DNA from: Molanna angustata
Lineage: Eukaryota > Arthropoda > Insecta > Trichoptera > Molannidae
Assembly (NCBI GenBank): GCA_963576475.1
Contig: OY754967.1
Coordinates: forward strand, 26,114,651-26,178,650
Reading direction: 5' to 3'
DNA: 64,000 nt
The notes beneath the pieces were generated by a model. That model was not told the DNA's origin and made no database searches. It saw only the letters and a program-made list of their open reading frames with translations. A program made the translations under genes and the position numbers. Positions 10,400-20,755 of this stretch are shown here, in pieces; positions within the stretch are counted from its first letter, which is position 1, and every line of letters starts with the position of its first letter.

Positions 10400-10486
10400 A
10401 TGGCCTTAAAAAAATTATACGTCACTTTGGCGATGGCAAAAATTGGCGATAGTCTTCTCAGCTTACTTTCAAGCGAACACATGTTG
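10400..10486 (+). CDS. Candidate internal exon of an unidentified host gene
   Basis: An 87-nt segment, exactly 29 codons and open throughout, begins after a pyrimidine-rich acceptor (cattttttcatag) and ends at a strong donor (ATGTTG followed by gtaagt). It reads MALKKLYVTLAMAKIGDSL then LSLLSSEHML. Phase-0 entry and exit, a good donor and an acceptor tract together are unusual in this stretch. The peptide is not recognised and no partner exons were found, so a chance arrangement remains possible. Confidence 0.3.
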
Positions 10487-10559
10487 GTAAGTAACTTATA
10501 GAACTTTCAAAAATTGGATTGATAAGAGAACTCAATAAAAAGCATAATAAGTGAAAGTT

Positions 10560-10680
10560 GCGCAAACGCTTAAAGTTATCACGTAAATTAGCTGATGACA
10601 GGTTTGTAGGTACCTTGGTTTCCCGGTTCACCGATTATATTCCAACTCCGTCTCTATTGTGATATTAATTTGTCAAAAAG
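10560..10680 (+). repeat. FB-1 foldback element, right-end fragment
   Basis: gcgcaaacgcttaaagt, gctgatgacagg and ccgtctctattgtgata match the right arm of the 440-bp palindrome at 56525-56964. It is diverged and single-armed. Confidence 0.6.
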
Positions 10681-11208
10681 TATGTCGGTTCGTTTAAACG
10701 AAAAAATCACATCATTGTAAATTTCTTAGCCTAATTTTCGGTTAGTAAATAAATAATATTTTCTCTTTGTTTAAATATTTTTTTCAAAACATACAGATGA
10801 AATAGAAATATATTTTTCCAATGAGATTTGGTGTGAAGCTTGAAGTTTGAAGCTTGCAACATGATATTGACTGATTTTCGTTTGTTTTTTAATTTCATTG
10901 AATTTGTTAATCGCCAACACTGAATTATTTCAAAAATTAAAAAAAGAACTTTAAAGTAATTTATTCAATTCTAAGTTTAAATTGATGTTCGTTGCACAAG
11001 CGTTCAAAGCAATCATGTAAACTAGCCAATAACAGATCATAAACTTCGAAAATAATTGAACTCTTGTTTTTTTATGAAACAATGTGGATAGTATTGCATC
11101 AAAAATGGGTCCCTGCGTATTTAAATTTTTTAATAAATAACATTTTATAATTTAATGTATAAAATTATAAATATGAATTCATTGCTAAGTAATACTTTTT
11201 TAAAGAAT
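10681..11208. other. A+T-rich DNA with a weak FB-1 fragment
   Basis: Positions 10988-11050 (gttgcacaagcgttcaaag, gccaataacagatc) are a further diverged FB-1 fragment. Nothing else is recognised. Confidence 0.4.
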
Positions 11209-11295
11209 GAATATGTCCTTGTAACAAGTACATAAATCCTCACACATACCATAAATTAAGCATAAATACTTTGGCAATAGATAAACGAAATCTTT
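11209..11295 (-). mobile_element. SINE-1 3' part, head missing
   Basis: atgtccttgtaacaagtac, ataaattaagcataaata and ttggcaatagataaacgaaat are the reverse complement of the SINE-1 body. The tRNA head is not present downstream, so this is a 5'-truncated copy. Confidence 0.65.
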
Positions 11296-12018
11296 CGAAC
11301 TTACGACATATTATATTATATTTAGTTAAACGCAATAGAATCGTCGTTATCATAATTTACAAAAGAAATTTTTAAAAAAAAAAAATATATAAAAATTTCA
11401 TCGAGTGGGTGAAAGTAAAATTTATTTTTGGGCAAATATTAAAGAAAATGGTAGAATTGATGTAAATTTTAGTATGAATTGAGCAAGTTGTTGAGCCTAT
11501 TAAAAAAACATTACTGTCATTGGTAACAATGATGTGCTATCAAACTATGTAAAGATATATTTTTTGTCTTCATACTCCAACATGGAACGAAAATAGAAGA
11601 TATGGCTGATTAGAAAATACTGTTTTTCCAATATGCACGCCATTACTACGAAAAAAATACTCTCAAATAGATATTGGGAAAAGTAGAATACAGGACGTGT
11701 AAGATAAATAATAAATAATCATGGATAATGTTCAAATTATATATGAACCGTGAGTCAACATTTTACTTAATTTAAAGATTTGTATACCTATTTGATATTT
11801 ATTGAGTTTTATCTAAATAAAAATGATTTATTTATTTGTTTATTTATTATAAATTTATTTATTCATTTATTAATATACCATGACTACATCACAGTTTCCC
11901 CGTTAGGTACCCCACTCGTGTTGGGGGTCTATATTATATTACATAATGCTATATTATATCATATCATATTTTATTTCATTATACTATATTAAATTATATT
12001 ACACATTACACTACATTA
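11296..12018. other. A+T-rich DNA leading into a tat/cat-rich tract
   Basis: From about 11930 the sequence becomes a simple tatat/catat-rich tract that continues beyond 12590. The mariner-like element is inserted into this tract. No genes. Confidence 0.5.
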
Positions 12019-12020
12019 TA

Positions 12021-12588
12021 CAAGGTGTCTCAAAAGAAAGTTTATATTTGTATTCAGAGCGTTATGTGGAGATGTTAGACGACTTCTTGGTGCCTGAACT
12101 GCAAAACTTTCCTGGCCTATAACCAAAGAACATGGCTCCAGCAGGATGAAGCAACGTCACACACGTCCAATACATCTCTGCCACGAGTTCGTGAAATTTT
12201 CCCAGGCAAATTGATATCCAGGAGAGGTGACATAAATTGGCCTCCACGCAGTCCTGATTTAACTCCTATTGACTTTTTCTTATGGGGTTATCTTAAATCT
12301 AATGTTTACGCCAATAAACTGACTTCCCTGGCGCATTTGAAAAAAAATATCCGTCACGAAATGGTAGCCATCACTGAGTCCACCTGCCGAGCCGTCATTA
12401 AGTAATTTTACTGTTCGATTAAATAAGTGCTGCGAGCGCGAAGGTCTACGTTTGAACGATATTATTATCAGGAAATAAATTCCTAAATTGTGTACTTTAA
12501 TAATTAGGTAATAAATATTTTTTCTATACACGGCTTACTTTTTTTTTAATCGATCCACTAAATATAAGCTTTATTTTGAGACACCCTG
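12021..12588 (+). mobile_element. Deleted mariner/IS630-type DNA transposon
   Basis: Terminal inverted repeats (caaggtgtctcaaaagaaag at 12021; ttattttgagacaccctg to 12588, about 30 bp with a few mismatches) are flanked on both sides by TA, the usual target duplication of the Tc1/mariner superfamily. Only the 3' half of the transposase gene remains, so the copy is non-autonomous. The insertion lies in a tat-rich simple tract. Confidence 0.85.
12125..12405 (+). pseudogene. Mariner-like transposase, C-terminal catalytic fragment
   Basis: The frame reads WLQQDEATSHTS, then INWPPRSPDLTPIDFFLWG, YLKSNVYANK and ends at a TAA at 12403-12405. These are the second and third acidic motifs of DDE_3-type transposases; 41 residues separate the two aspartates (QQD and PID). 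The N-terminal DNA-binding region and the first aspartate are deleted. Similar WPPRSPDLTPxDFFLWG proteins are common in insect genomes. It cannot make active transposase. Confidence 0.8.
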
Positions 12589-12888
12589 TATTATATTTTA
12601 GCACACTATCCTATATTAATATATATTATATCATATCACATTATATAAAATAACATAACAATATATTATATTATTATAACATTATTGATAATTTAAATCG
12701 CGTAGTTAATTTGAATTATTTAAACAAATTTGATTAAGAATACAAGAAACCTTATATATGTGCATTAAAGTAATGATCACTGTTGACATTTTTAATGCTA
12801 GCAATTTGAGAGTGTACATATACATAATAGCAGTTATTATTTATTAATATTTACACATTTCATACGTTATTAAAAAAGAATTAATAAT
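12589..12888. other. Continuation of tat-rich tract and A+T-rich DNA
   Basis: The simple sequence interrupted by the mariner-like element resumes to about 12690. No gene. Confidence 0.5.
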
Positions 12889-13055
12889 GTCTTGTAAATA
12901 AGTACATGTGCATTCTCATCCATTTCGTAAATTAAGTATAAATAAATGCTTGTGGCAGTATGCTATTGGCGAAGGAAATCGGTCGAAGCGAGATTTGAAC
13001 TCGAGACCTCTGGATAACTAATCAAGCTCGCTAGCCGCTCTGCCACTGACTCATC
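12889..13055 (-). mobile_element. SINE-1 copy, antisense
   Basis: Read on the minus strand: head with tggcagagcggctagcg, box-B-like gagttcaaatctcg, then the SINE-1 body (aagcatttatacttaattta) and gtacttatttacaag tail. It is diverged but full length. Confidence 0.75.
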
Positions 13056-13254
13056 TAAAATTTAGTTAAAGTAGTTACTTCAATATTTTAATGCGTGTGT
13101 TTATGATGTTGATAAAATAAAATTTTATTTAATACATATGAGATAAATAATACGAAAACGTTGGTGTTGATATACGTATTTTTCCAATTATCAAAACGTT
13201 AAAAGACTGTAGATTTATTTGAATAAAAAACATTAGACAGCTTAACACAAGTCA

Positions 13255-14060
13255 ATTGATTATTTTTTTAATTGCATATACGCTAACTTCTTCTTCTTTT
13301 TCTTTGCCTTATCACACTTTGGGTAGGGTTGGCTCTCCTAATCCTTTGGCGCCACGATGATCTGTCCTGTATTGTCGGGGCTGGGATGTGGGCTTTATCC
13401 ATGAGCTTCCTCATATTGCCCCACCACGTGGATATTGGACGTCCTTTTCCTTTTCTGTTTTCTGGGAGTGCTAGAGCAGTTTGCACCACATGATCATTTT
13501 GCCTCCTCATTACATGTCCATACCATCTGAGTTGCATATACGCAAACATTGGATTTTTTCCCTGTCAGGAGTCAAATAATATTTTTATTGACGAACTTTT
13601 TAACATTCAATAGAGACGAAGTTGGGTTATTGTAGAAGAACCAGGAACTCGAGGCACCTACAGAGCTTACGATCTGTCATCGGCTGGTTTACGCGATCAC
13701 TTTATGCGCTTGCGCAACTGTGGTAGGGTGGTGTGTGAGTGGGATGTATCGAAGTGAGAAACAGAAATGCGGTATGTATGCGGTAGGAATCGCGAGAAGG
13801 TGGGCGACACCATTCTGTTACTGGTGGTTACAGGCAGAGATATTTTGTTAATAAAAGAGATAATTACTGTACAAGATCAGGTGTACCTATTAGATTTCTT
13901 CCTTGCCCTAAATAAACTATTATATACTCAGGAATCATGCCTTCTTACTGAGTTTCCTTATCAATGTAATTATAATTTATACATTTTATATTTTTTTTTT
14001 GTAATTTAATTTTTTTTTCTATAATATCCCAACTTCGTCTCTATTGAGATGTTTAAAAGT
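13255..14060. mobile_element. FB-1 foldback/TIR element, interrupted by a LINE
   Basis: Left subterminal motif aatagagacgaagttggg (13610-13627) and right motif cccaacttcgtctctatt (14029-14046) are inverted. Outer FB-1 sequence (tgcatatacgc, attggattttttccctgtcagg) lies to the left and is split by a LINE insertion at 13288-13531. The interior (about 13720-13900) differs from the palindromic copy at 56525-56964 and is unrecognised. It probably transposes with transposase supplied elsewhere. Confidence 0.6.
13288..13531 (-). pseudogene. 5'-truncated LINE inserted in FB-1, ORF C-terminus
   Basis: The minus strand reads LRWYGHVMRR ... KGKGRP ... DRSSWRQRIRRANP, the post-RT C-terminus of RTE-like endonuclease-RT LINEs (the 'GHV.R', 'GRP..W' and 'DR..WR' blocks). 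The insertion is bounded by a 16-bp direct repeat with one mismatch (ttgcatatacgcTaac at 13272 and ttgcatatacgcAaac at 13532), a credible target-site duplication. The 3' end carries a TTC/T-rich tail as seen on the plus strand. Confidence 0.75.
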
Positions 14061-14987
14061 TTTTCAATAAAAGTCGATTGTTATAATAATGTATATTTTA
14101 CATAACGTAGAATATTCCAGATAAATGAAATCACCAGGAACAATGATAAACACCTAATAAAGCTCGACAATTTATTATTCCTAATGCGGTTCAGAAGTGT
14201 CCATCCATTCAAATGGGTTTGAAATGACCAGTGTTGGGAATCAGCACTCATCAACCTTGTGGTAGATGGGGCGGAGTTGTAGCTTAATGAAGCTTATGCT
14301 GTGAATTACCATCGCCCACCGGCAGAGGCACCCTGTATTCAATGAAAACTATGGACCAAGGGACACCAAATACATTCCAATGCCGTAATACATATACTAA
14401 GTAGGTATTTTGTCTTTGTAAATTATATTATTAGTGCACAGAGATAGATAAATAATATTCAAAAGCAAATAAAGAAATTAAAATAAAACAATCGAATAAT
14501 AATAATGCTAAAAAAACTCAATACCATCTCGACACTTATAAAATCATTTATAAATACTATCTCAATCTCACTAGGACTACGCCTGTCTCGAGGTTGGAGA
14601 TTTACAATATTATATTGATACATTACATCTACATCCATGCACCCACCACACAAAAATACAATATTCACTATACGCAGTTGGGTACCTTAAATCATTATTG
14701 TGACAATAATATTATTCCACAGCAAAAAAAAGGGTACACCCAACTGGTACAATTAATGCAAGGTACATGTATACAAATGCCAGGGTGACCACACAGTAAA
14801 AATATTATTAACATATTAATATAAGGAAAAAAAATTAAATAAATTACAAATTAATTTAAATCATATCAGGTGAGTATATAAATTTTGAGTTGTTTTTTGA
14901 ACAATGGAAATGAATTTATTTATAAGGCTTTCGGGAAAATTGTAAAACATCAAAGAAGCTTGAAGCAGAAAATTATGACCAAAAGAT
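14061..14987. other. Unassigned DNA upstream of RTE-like LINE
   Basis: Positions 14165-14350 are G+C-richer (gcggagttgtagcttaatg, cgcccaccggcagaggca) and unrecognised. No open frame of note. Confidence 0.35.
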
Positions 14988-15426
14988 GTGGTTCGATTTT
15001 GTTGGGTTCTGTTAAATAAATTAAATAAAATCAGAAATCATTCATTCGTCCATATTATCATGGCCTACCCTACAATTCTAACCAATATTATTGTAAAAAG
15101 AATCAATCCTAATATAGAGACAATCCTTAGTAAAGATCAATTTGGATTTAGAAGGAGAATGAGAACCAGAGAAGCTATATTATCTTTACGCGTAATTCTC
15201 GAAAAAAGAATAAAAATAAATCAATACACGTATGTTGGCTTTGTGGATCTAGAGAAGGCTTTCGACAAAGTAGAATGGAAGAAACTTTTTGAAATACTAG
15301 GTGGGATTGGTGTAAAGTATAGAGACAGACGTATCATCCAAGCTCTTTACAAAAACGAAGCCGCCATAATCAGATGTGGAAAAGAAGAAAAAGAGGCAAA
15401 TATAAGACAAGGTGTGAGACAAGGCT

Positions 15427-15492
<66 letters not shown>

Positions 15493-16377
15493 ATGCTTTT
15501 TAACGGCTATATTCAATGTGCGATTGATGAAATAAGAGAAGTAATGGAACATAGAAGAGGCATCAGAATCCATGGACAAAAGGTAGATATGATCAGATTT
15601 GCAGACGACATCGCTCTGATAACGGATAGTGAAGAAGAACTAAAAGAAACCTTAGAAACTATGGAGTTAGTCCTAAACGAAAAGTACGACATGAAAATAA
15701 ATAAGGATAAAACTAAGGTACTAACTGTAGGCAGGGATGAACGCCAAATGAATCTACTGATGTCTGGAGCTGCTCTCAAGAATGTGAAAGAATTTGTGTA
15801 TCTAGGGAGTAGAATCACATGGGATGGCCGTTCAAGTAGAGAGGTGGACAGTCGCATTCACCAGGCAAAACTCGCCTTCAACAAAAAATCCAAGATGTTC
15901 GAGTCCAACAACATGGACCTTAAACTCCGAAAGGAACTAGTGAAGACATTTGTATGGAGTATTTTGTTATATGTTTGTGAGACATGGTGCATAGGTGAAA
16001 GAGAACGCAAAAGATTGGATGCCTTCGAGATGTGGACCTATCGCCGAATGCTTGGCATATCTTGGAGGGACCATATAACAAATGATGAGGTTCTCAGCAG
16101 AATTAAGGAAACCAGGCACCTGTCAAACACCATATCGAAAAGGCGTGCAAATTGGATAGGCCATGTGTTACGACACGAGGATCTCCTACATATCATCTTG
16201 GAGGGAATGGTTGAGGGTACAACTGGCAGAGGGCGTCCCCGCCGGGAGTATTTAGAACAGGTGTGCCGCGACATGCAGTGTACCTCTTACACGGAGATGA
16301 AAAGAGTCGCTGAAGACCGAGCGGAGTGGAGGAGGAGATGCATCAATTTAATGCTGCCAACCAATCTTCAAGATTGA
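14988..16377 (+). pseudogene. RTE-like LINE reverse transcriptase, 5'-truncated and frameshifted
   Basis: The first frame (14988-15427) gives RT blocks QFGFRRRMRTREAI and VGFVDLEKAFDKVEW (catalytic motif A) and RQGCS (motif B). A (CT)n tract of 63 nt then replaces the usual CSLSP-type codons and shifts frame. The second frame (15493-16377, 294 codons) resumes with MLFNGYIQ, RFADDIALI (motif C, aspartates at residues 38-39), LGSRI, then the C-terminal LLYVCETW, FEMWTYRRMLGISW, GHVLR, GRGRPRREYLEQV and DRAEWRR blocks. The apurinic-type endonuclease domain is absent. Both frames are otherwise open, so the copy is not very old. Confidence 0.85.
15428..15490 (+). repeat. (CT)n microsatellite inside RT motif B
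   Basis: 63 nt of uninterrupted CT. It lies exactly where the RQGCSLSPxLFN motif should be encoded; the natural codons (tgc tct ctc tct cca) are themselves CT-rich and probably seeded the expansion. Confidence 0.95.
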
Positions 16378-16384
16378 AACAAAA

Positions 16385-16654
16385 GAAGACCCTACAATAT
16401 GAGGTAAGCAGAGATAGGTGTGTGGGTGTGCATTATCTTAGTAAAGGAAGCACGACCCATGCGCGTGTCCTCACATACCAGTCTCGTCTCAACTTAATAA
16501 TTCTCATAATTCACAACAGATGGTGAACCTCATTCCAAACCTATGTGTTAATCTTGTATTTTCGATTACCCGGCTCTTACTGGACACTCGAAAAACATTA
16601 CTTTAGAAAAAAGTGGAAGCATCATTCTAAGTCGGTGCCTCACAGGATTATTTA
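16385..16654 (-). mobile_element. Family C short element, antisense
   Basis: Read on the minus strand it begins tgtgaggcaccgacttag, includes gagtgtccagtaagagccg and ends cttacctcatattgtagg. The plus-strand copy at 31125-31420 has the same order and ends ttaccccacattgtggg ... (GAAT)n. A diverged copy lies at 22907-23100. No coding capacity; SINE-like in size. Confidence 0.65.
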
Positions 16655-16675
16655 ATCAGGTCATAATACATACCA

Positions 16676-17130
16676 TCACGCCATATCCCTTACGGGGTAA
16701 GCAGAGGGAACCGAGCACCATACTCCTCTATTTTTGCACACATTCCTAGCTTCCATTACATCCATACATCGTCTCATACATGCTCGTCGATTATCCAAGC
16801 TTCTTATATTTCCTTCTTTCAAAATATCATTCACATGGTCATGCCATCCCTTTCTGGGGCGGCCCCTGCTTTTCACTCCATCTCTTACACCCATGTTTAT
16901 TTTTTGGTCAGTCGTTCATCGTTCATTCTTTCAATATGTCCAGACCACCTCAAGGCATTCGCTTTCATTTTAATCATATATAGTTCTATTACATACTCAT
17001 TTCCCCAGCATTTATTCTACTTTCATGCGTCTTTTGCCACGTCCATGTTTCACTGACATACATCAAAGTGGGCACTACAATTGCATTATGTACGGCAATT
17101 TTGTCTTCCTTTGAGATGCTTGGATCGGAC
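16676..17130 (-). pseudogene. LINE family L-A, ORF C-terminus and 3' tail
   Basis: The minus strand reads (with frame breaks) a VPTLMYVSETW block, ALRWSGHIERMNDERLTKK, then SRGRPRKGWHDHVNDIL and RACMRRCMDVMEARN, ending YPVRDMA and stop. These are the C-terminal blocks of an RTE-like LINE. The 3' tail is ggcgtgatggtatgta. The same C-terminus recurs at 93-215. Confidence 0.75.
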
Positions 17131-17139
17131 ATTATTGGT

Positions 17140-17175
17140 CTGAGTAAATAAATAAATAAATAAACCATTTATTTG
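17140..17175 (+). repeat. (TAAA)n tract
   Basis: gagtaaataaataaataaat at 17141-17163; it may be a retrotransposon tail. Confidence 0.5.
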
Positions 17176-17206
17176 TTGCCATTAATGTTACATCAAACAA
17201 AAAAAA

Positions 17207-17431
<225 letters not shown>

Positions 17432-17589
17432 TTTGAATTACAATTGACAACAAAAAGGCTATTGCTCACCTGCGTACTACCAAGTATCCCTGGAGTGCTG
17501 CTGGTTTTCAGCAAAGCCTTGGGACAACACAAAACATTGAGGACAGACCACATGTCATAACCTATAAAAATCTAATAGTAATTAAAAAT

Positions 17590-17890
17590 AAAATGTATTT
17601 CTTCCTTCTCTTTTTTTCACTGCTGGCACCCTTGTTGGTTCAATAACCATATCTTGCAGTGTTTCTTAAAACTCTGCAAAGAGTTCATCGCACGTATGTT
17701 CTGCGGCAACTCATTCCAGTACTTTGAGGAAGCATATCTAAAACCACCCTCGAGTGCTCCGTTTATTCTATTACCTGCCATAACTCTTCTTTCAATGTCT
17801 TAAGCAGGTCTTCCATTCCGTTCAAACATACTCCCCAAGTATAAATATTACTCTATTTGTTCCAGCTATTCATTCTCTACTTTTATTACA
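17590..17890 (-). pseudogene. LINE ORF C-terminus (Jockey/CR1-type), antisense
   Basis: The minus strand reads NRINGALEGGFRYASSKYWN then ELPQNIRAMNSLQSFKKHCK and IWLLNQQG. This 'aS..WN.LP..iR...s..sFK..lk.wL' pattern is the classic C-terminal end of Jockey/CR1-type LINE ORF2. A related scrap lies at 40965-41015. Upstream reverse transcriptase is lost. Confidence 0.75.
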
Positions 17891-19030
17891 GGTTATTATT
17901 AAATTATTTTTAATATTTTTGGAGTTAACTTCATGGCTTATTTTTAACAATTCACAATACGAGTTGGTTATTCGATATGACTGGTATGGATGGTCCTGAT
18001 GAAGAATCTTTTGTAACATTAATAAACACATTAGGCTATTGAAAATAATTTTTCGATTGTCAAGTAGGATTTTTTTACTGTAACGTTTCCCATACAAGTC
18101 ATCGTATTTAAAAAAAATGAAAAAGTAGGTACATATATTTTTTTTGTTGTATTCAAATTTTAAAAAATGTTCTCAGTTTTATATGGATGATATCATACGA
18201 GTATATGATTTCCAATTGTGAACATAGAAACGAGACAAAATGATTTATCGTATGAAGTTTATTTTGAACCATTGGTATGGATAATATGAAAACCATTATT
18301 TTGAAAATAAAAACAATATCCCAAACAATTGTCGTTTAACGACAATTTAAAATGGATTATGGCCGTCAATCAAATATGTCGGATTTGTTAAATATTGTGA
18401 CAAACATGATGTTGTCTCTGTAATTTCTTGTCATATAAAACAATTTAGTATGACAGGTGATATCATCAATATAAATTGAATACATTTGTATTTTATCTGT
18501 CGGTATTTCGTTTTTTGTGATAAAAAATATCAATTAACATCGATGGTTATTTAAATAATTTGGCATAAATAAGTTTGTTTTATCAGAAGTTTGCTCTTGT
18601 GTAACAACATATTATATTGTACATGGTAGCATATATTGTAGTTTCAACTTTTGTCTTATTTAATATTCTTTGTTTTTTTTTACACTACTAAATTAATTAT
18701 TAAGGTTAAAATGTATATACATTTAATTGATGCTGGGCGTGACAATTTTTTTATATTGTATATCACCAGCTTAATTGTACAGTCATTGCATACATAAACA
18801 CACGCATAATTGTTGTGTACATTAAATAAAATAAAATAATGCATTTTTTATGTTTATGTCTGCTAGTAAATAGTGTATACATGTATTGTTTGTTCTTTTT
18901 AAGCTAAGATTGTTTGAATGCAGATAAAACGCTTGTTTTTGTTTTAAATATACAATATTTGTTTTAATTTATTTTAGTTTTATTAAAAAAAATGTGTATT
19001 TGTTTTTCGATTTAATATTTATTAAATATT
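17891..19030. other. A+T-rich DNA
   Basis: No coding or RNA feature is supported. A perfect hairpin ttgtcgtttaacgacaa is at 18329-18345. Confidence 0.45.
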
Positions 19031-19032
19031 GT

Positions 19033-19447
19033 CGGCCTCCGTAGCTCAGTTGGTTGGGTATCTGACTGCTGATCCAAAGGTCCCGGGTTCGATTCCCGGT
19101 GGAGACATAGTTTTTAATTGTGTTTTCAGTCAGTAGCCTTACTCTTGAAACTCGAATACGATCCCAAATTCAATTTTGCATCTAGAACTTACATATCTGC
19201 CGCCTGCGTACTTTCAAATTATCGACTATTTCTATTAAAACATACCTACCTTTCGCAATCATTCTCCGTTACAAAGGTAGGTTCTTAGCGAATCGGATTG
19301 TATTGGGATCGGATTTGCAGTGGAGAGTAAGGCCGCTGGATCTGTGAGACGATTAATATCGTAAGTCTCCAGAATGTGGCAACTTGTTATTGGGTGCGTG
19401 TTGAATTAATATTTGACATAGAACCTGTTAGTTGCCCGAGAAGCAAT
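19033..19447 (+). mobile_element. SINE-3, tRNA-derived, split by a MITE
   Basis: Head with box A (tagctcagttgg, 19042-19053) and a perfect box B (gggttcgattcc, 19085-19096) with a CCGGG/CCCGG T-stem. The anticodon stem is degenerate, so this is not a working tRNA gene. The body (gtgagacgattaatat, gtctccagaatgtggcaac, gttgcccgagaagcaat) recurs antisense at 54025-54178 without interruption, showing that 19131-19338 is an insertion. Confidence 0.75.
19131..19338 (+). mobile_element. MITE (family M) nested in SINE-3
   Basis: Terminal inverted repeats cagtagccttactctt (19131) and agagtaaggccgctg (to 19338). Subterminal ggatcggatttgcag/ctcgaatacgatccc are also roughly inverted. The internal tract cattctccgttacaaagg ... 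gaatcgg recurs in the opposite orientation at 63355-63483. Size about 208 bp, no coding capacity. Confidence 0.75.
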
Positions 19448-19739
19448 ATTAAATTATATAAATATTTTTATAAAATATATTATTTTGCAAGAATTTATTT
19501 GTATTTCTGTATCTGTAGAAAACATCAGGTGATGGGTATTAATGATGTAAGTAGTGGACTGTATTATAAAGATCTCACCGATCGCGATGATTCCTTATTC
19601 CTGGTTCACTGACTATTTCCTTTCTGAGCACACATCCACAAACGGTGATCTTCAAACTTGTACTGAACTGTTTTAAATTGTCACCCAAATTAATGCATGA
19701 TGATTTATTGTCACCTAAAATTAATGCAACAAATTTTCC

Positions 19740-20755
19740 AAGTTACAATTCTCAAACGCATCGGTGAGGGGACAATGGCAAGGAAAGGATTCACGGAAAT
19801 ATGCTTCTACAGTATCATTCGCCTAGACTTCAAATCTGCTTACGATAGTTTCTCAAGGCACAAATTATATGAGGCCATGAGCGAACTAAATATTCTACAA
19901 AAACTAATCCGGCTCACAGTGATAACCATGTCTAATACACAATGTCGGGTAAAAATTCAGAACAGCATATCAGATCCCTTCAAGACTTACAATGGACTAA
20001 GACAAGGTGATGCCCTGGTTTGTGTCTTATTTAATATTGCCCTGGAAAAATTTATTAGAGAGGCGAATATAGAGACATCTGGGACTATGTATATTCAGAA
20101 AATCTAGTCAAATATTGGGATATACAGACGATTTAGACTCTTTCTGCTATCTAGGCGCTATTGTGACTCATGAAAATAATTGCAGCACCGAAATTAAGGC
20201 AAGACTGGTTGCTGGCAATAGGTGCTATTATGGTCTAATAAAGCATATTAGGTCCAAAATGCTAACAAGGAAAACAATAATCCTAATTTATAAAACTCTT
20301 CTCAGACCTGTCGTAGTGTATGGAGCTGAATGCTGGGTCTTAACAAAAAGAGACGAAAACAGCCTCTTGATATTTGAAAGGAAATTCCTGAGAAAGATTT
20401 ATGGCCCAGTTAATGATAATGGACTTTGGAGGATGCGATATAGTCATGAACTGCAGGCATTATATGACGAACCCAACATTGTACAAGTCATAAAAGTACG
20501 TAGACTGCAGTGATTGGGACATGTCAGCCGGATGAATGATGATCGTGTCCCCAAAAAAGTTCTTAATACCAATCCAGAGGGCAGAAGAAGTAGATGCAGG
20601 CCCAAGCTAAGATGGCTGGACGACACAGAAGACGACACAAGGGCGATCGGAATAGCACACTGGAAGATAGCGGTGGAGGACAGGGACGGCTGGAGAAGGA
20701 TTCTCGAGGAGGCCAGGCCCCACACAGGGCTCTAGCGCCAATGATGATGAGTATC
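19740..20755 (+). pseudogene. LINE reverse transcriptase remnant with internal deletion
   Basis: Frames read RLDFKSAYDSFSRHKLYEAM (motif A), NGLRQGDALVCVLFNIALEK (motif B), then after a frameshift near 20085 SSQILGYTDDLD (motif C, with YADD changed to YTDD). The next residues are SFCYLGAIVTH, so the stretch normally separating YADD from FCYLG is deleted. The C-terminus follows: LLRPVVVYGAECW, FERKFLRKIYGP, VIKVRRLQ, an in-frame TGA in place of Trp (20511-20513), LGHVSRM, CRPKLRWLDD, DRDGWRRILEEARPHTGL. It ends in a gatgatgag tail. Non-functional. Confidence 0.85.

Noticed and set aside
15370..15579. Minus-strand Arg/Glu-repeat protein
   Set aside because: It is the shadow of the (CT)n run inside the plus-strand reverse transcriptase.
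19033..19106. Functional tRNA gene
   Set aside because: Box A, box B and T-stem are good, but the acceptor and anticodon stems do not pair well and the sequence continues into a repeated SINE body.
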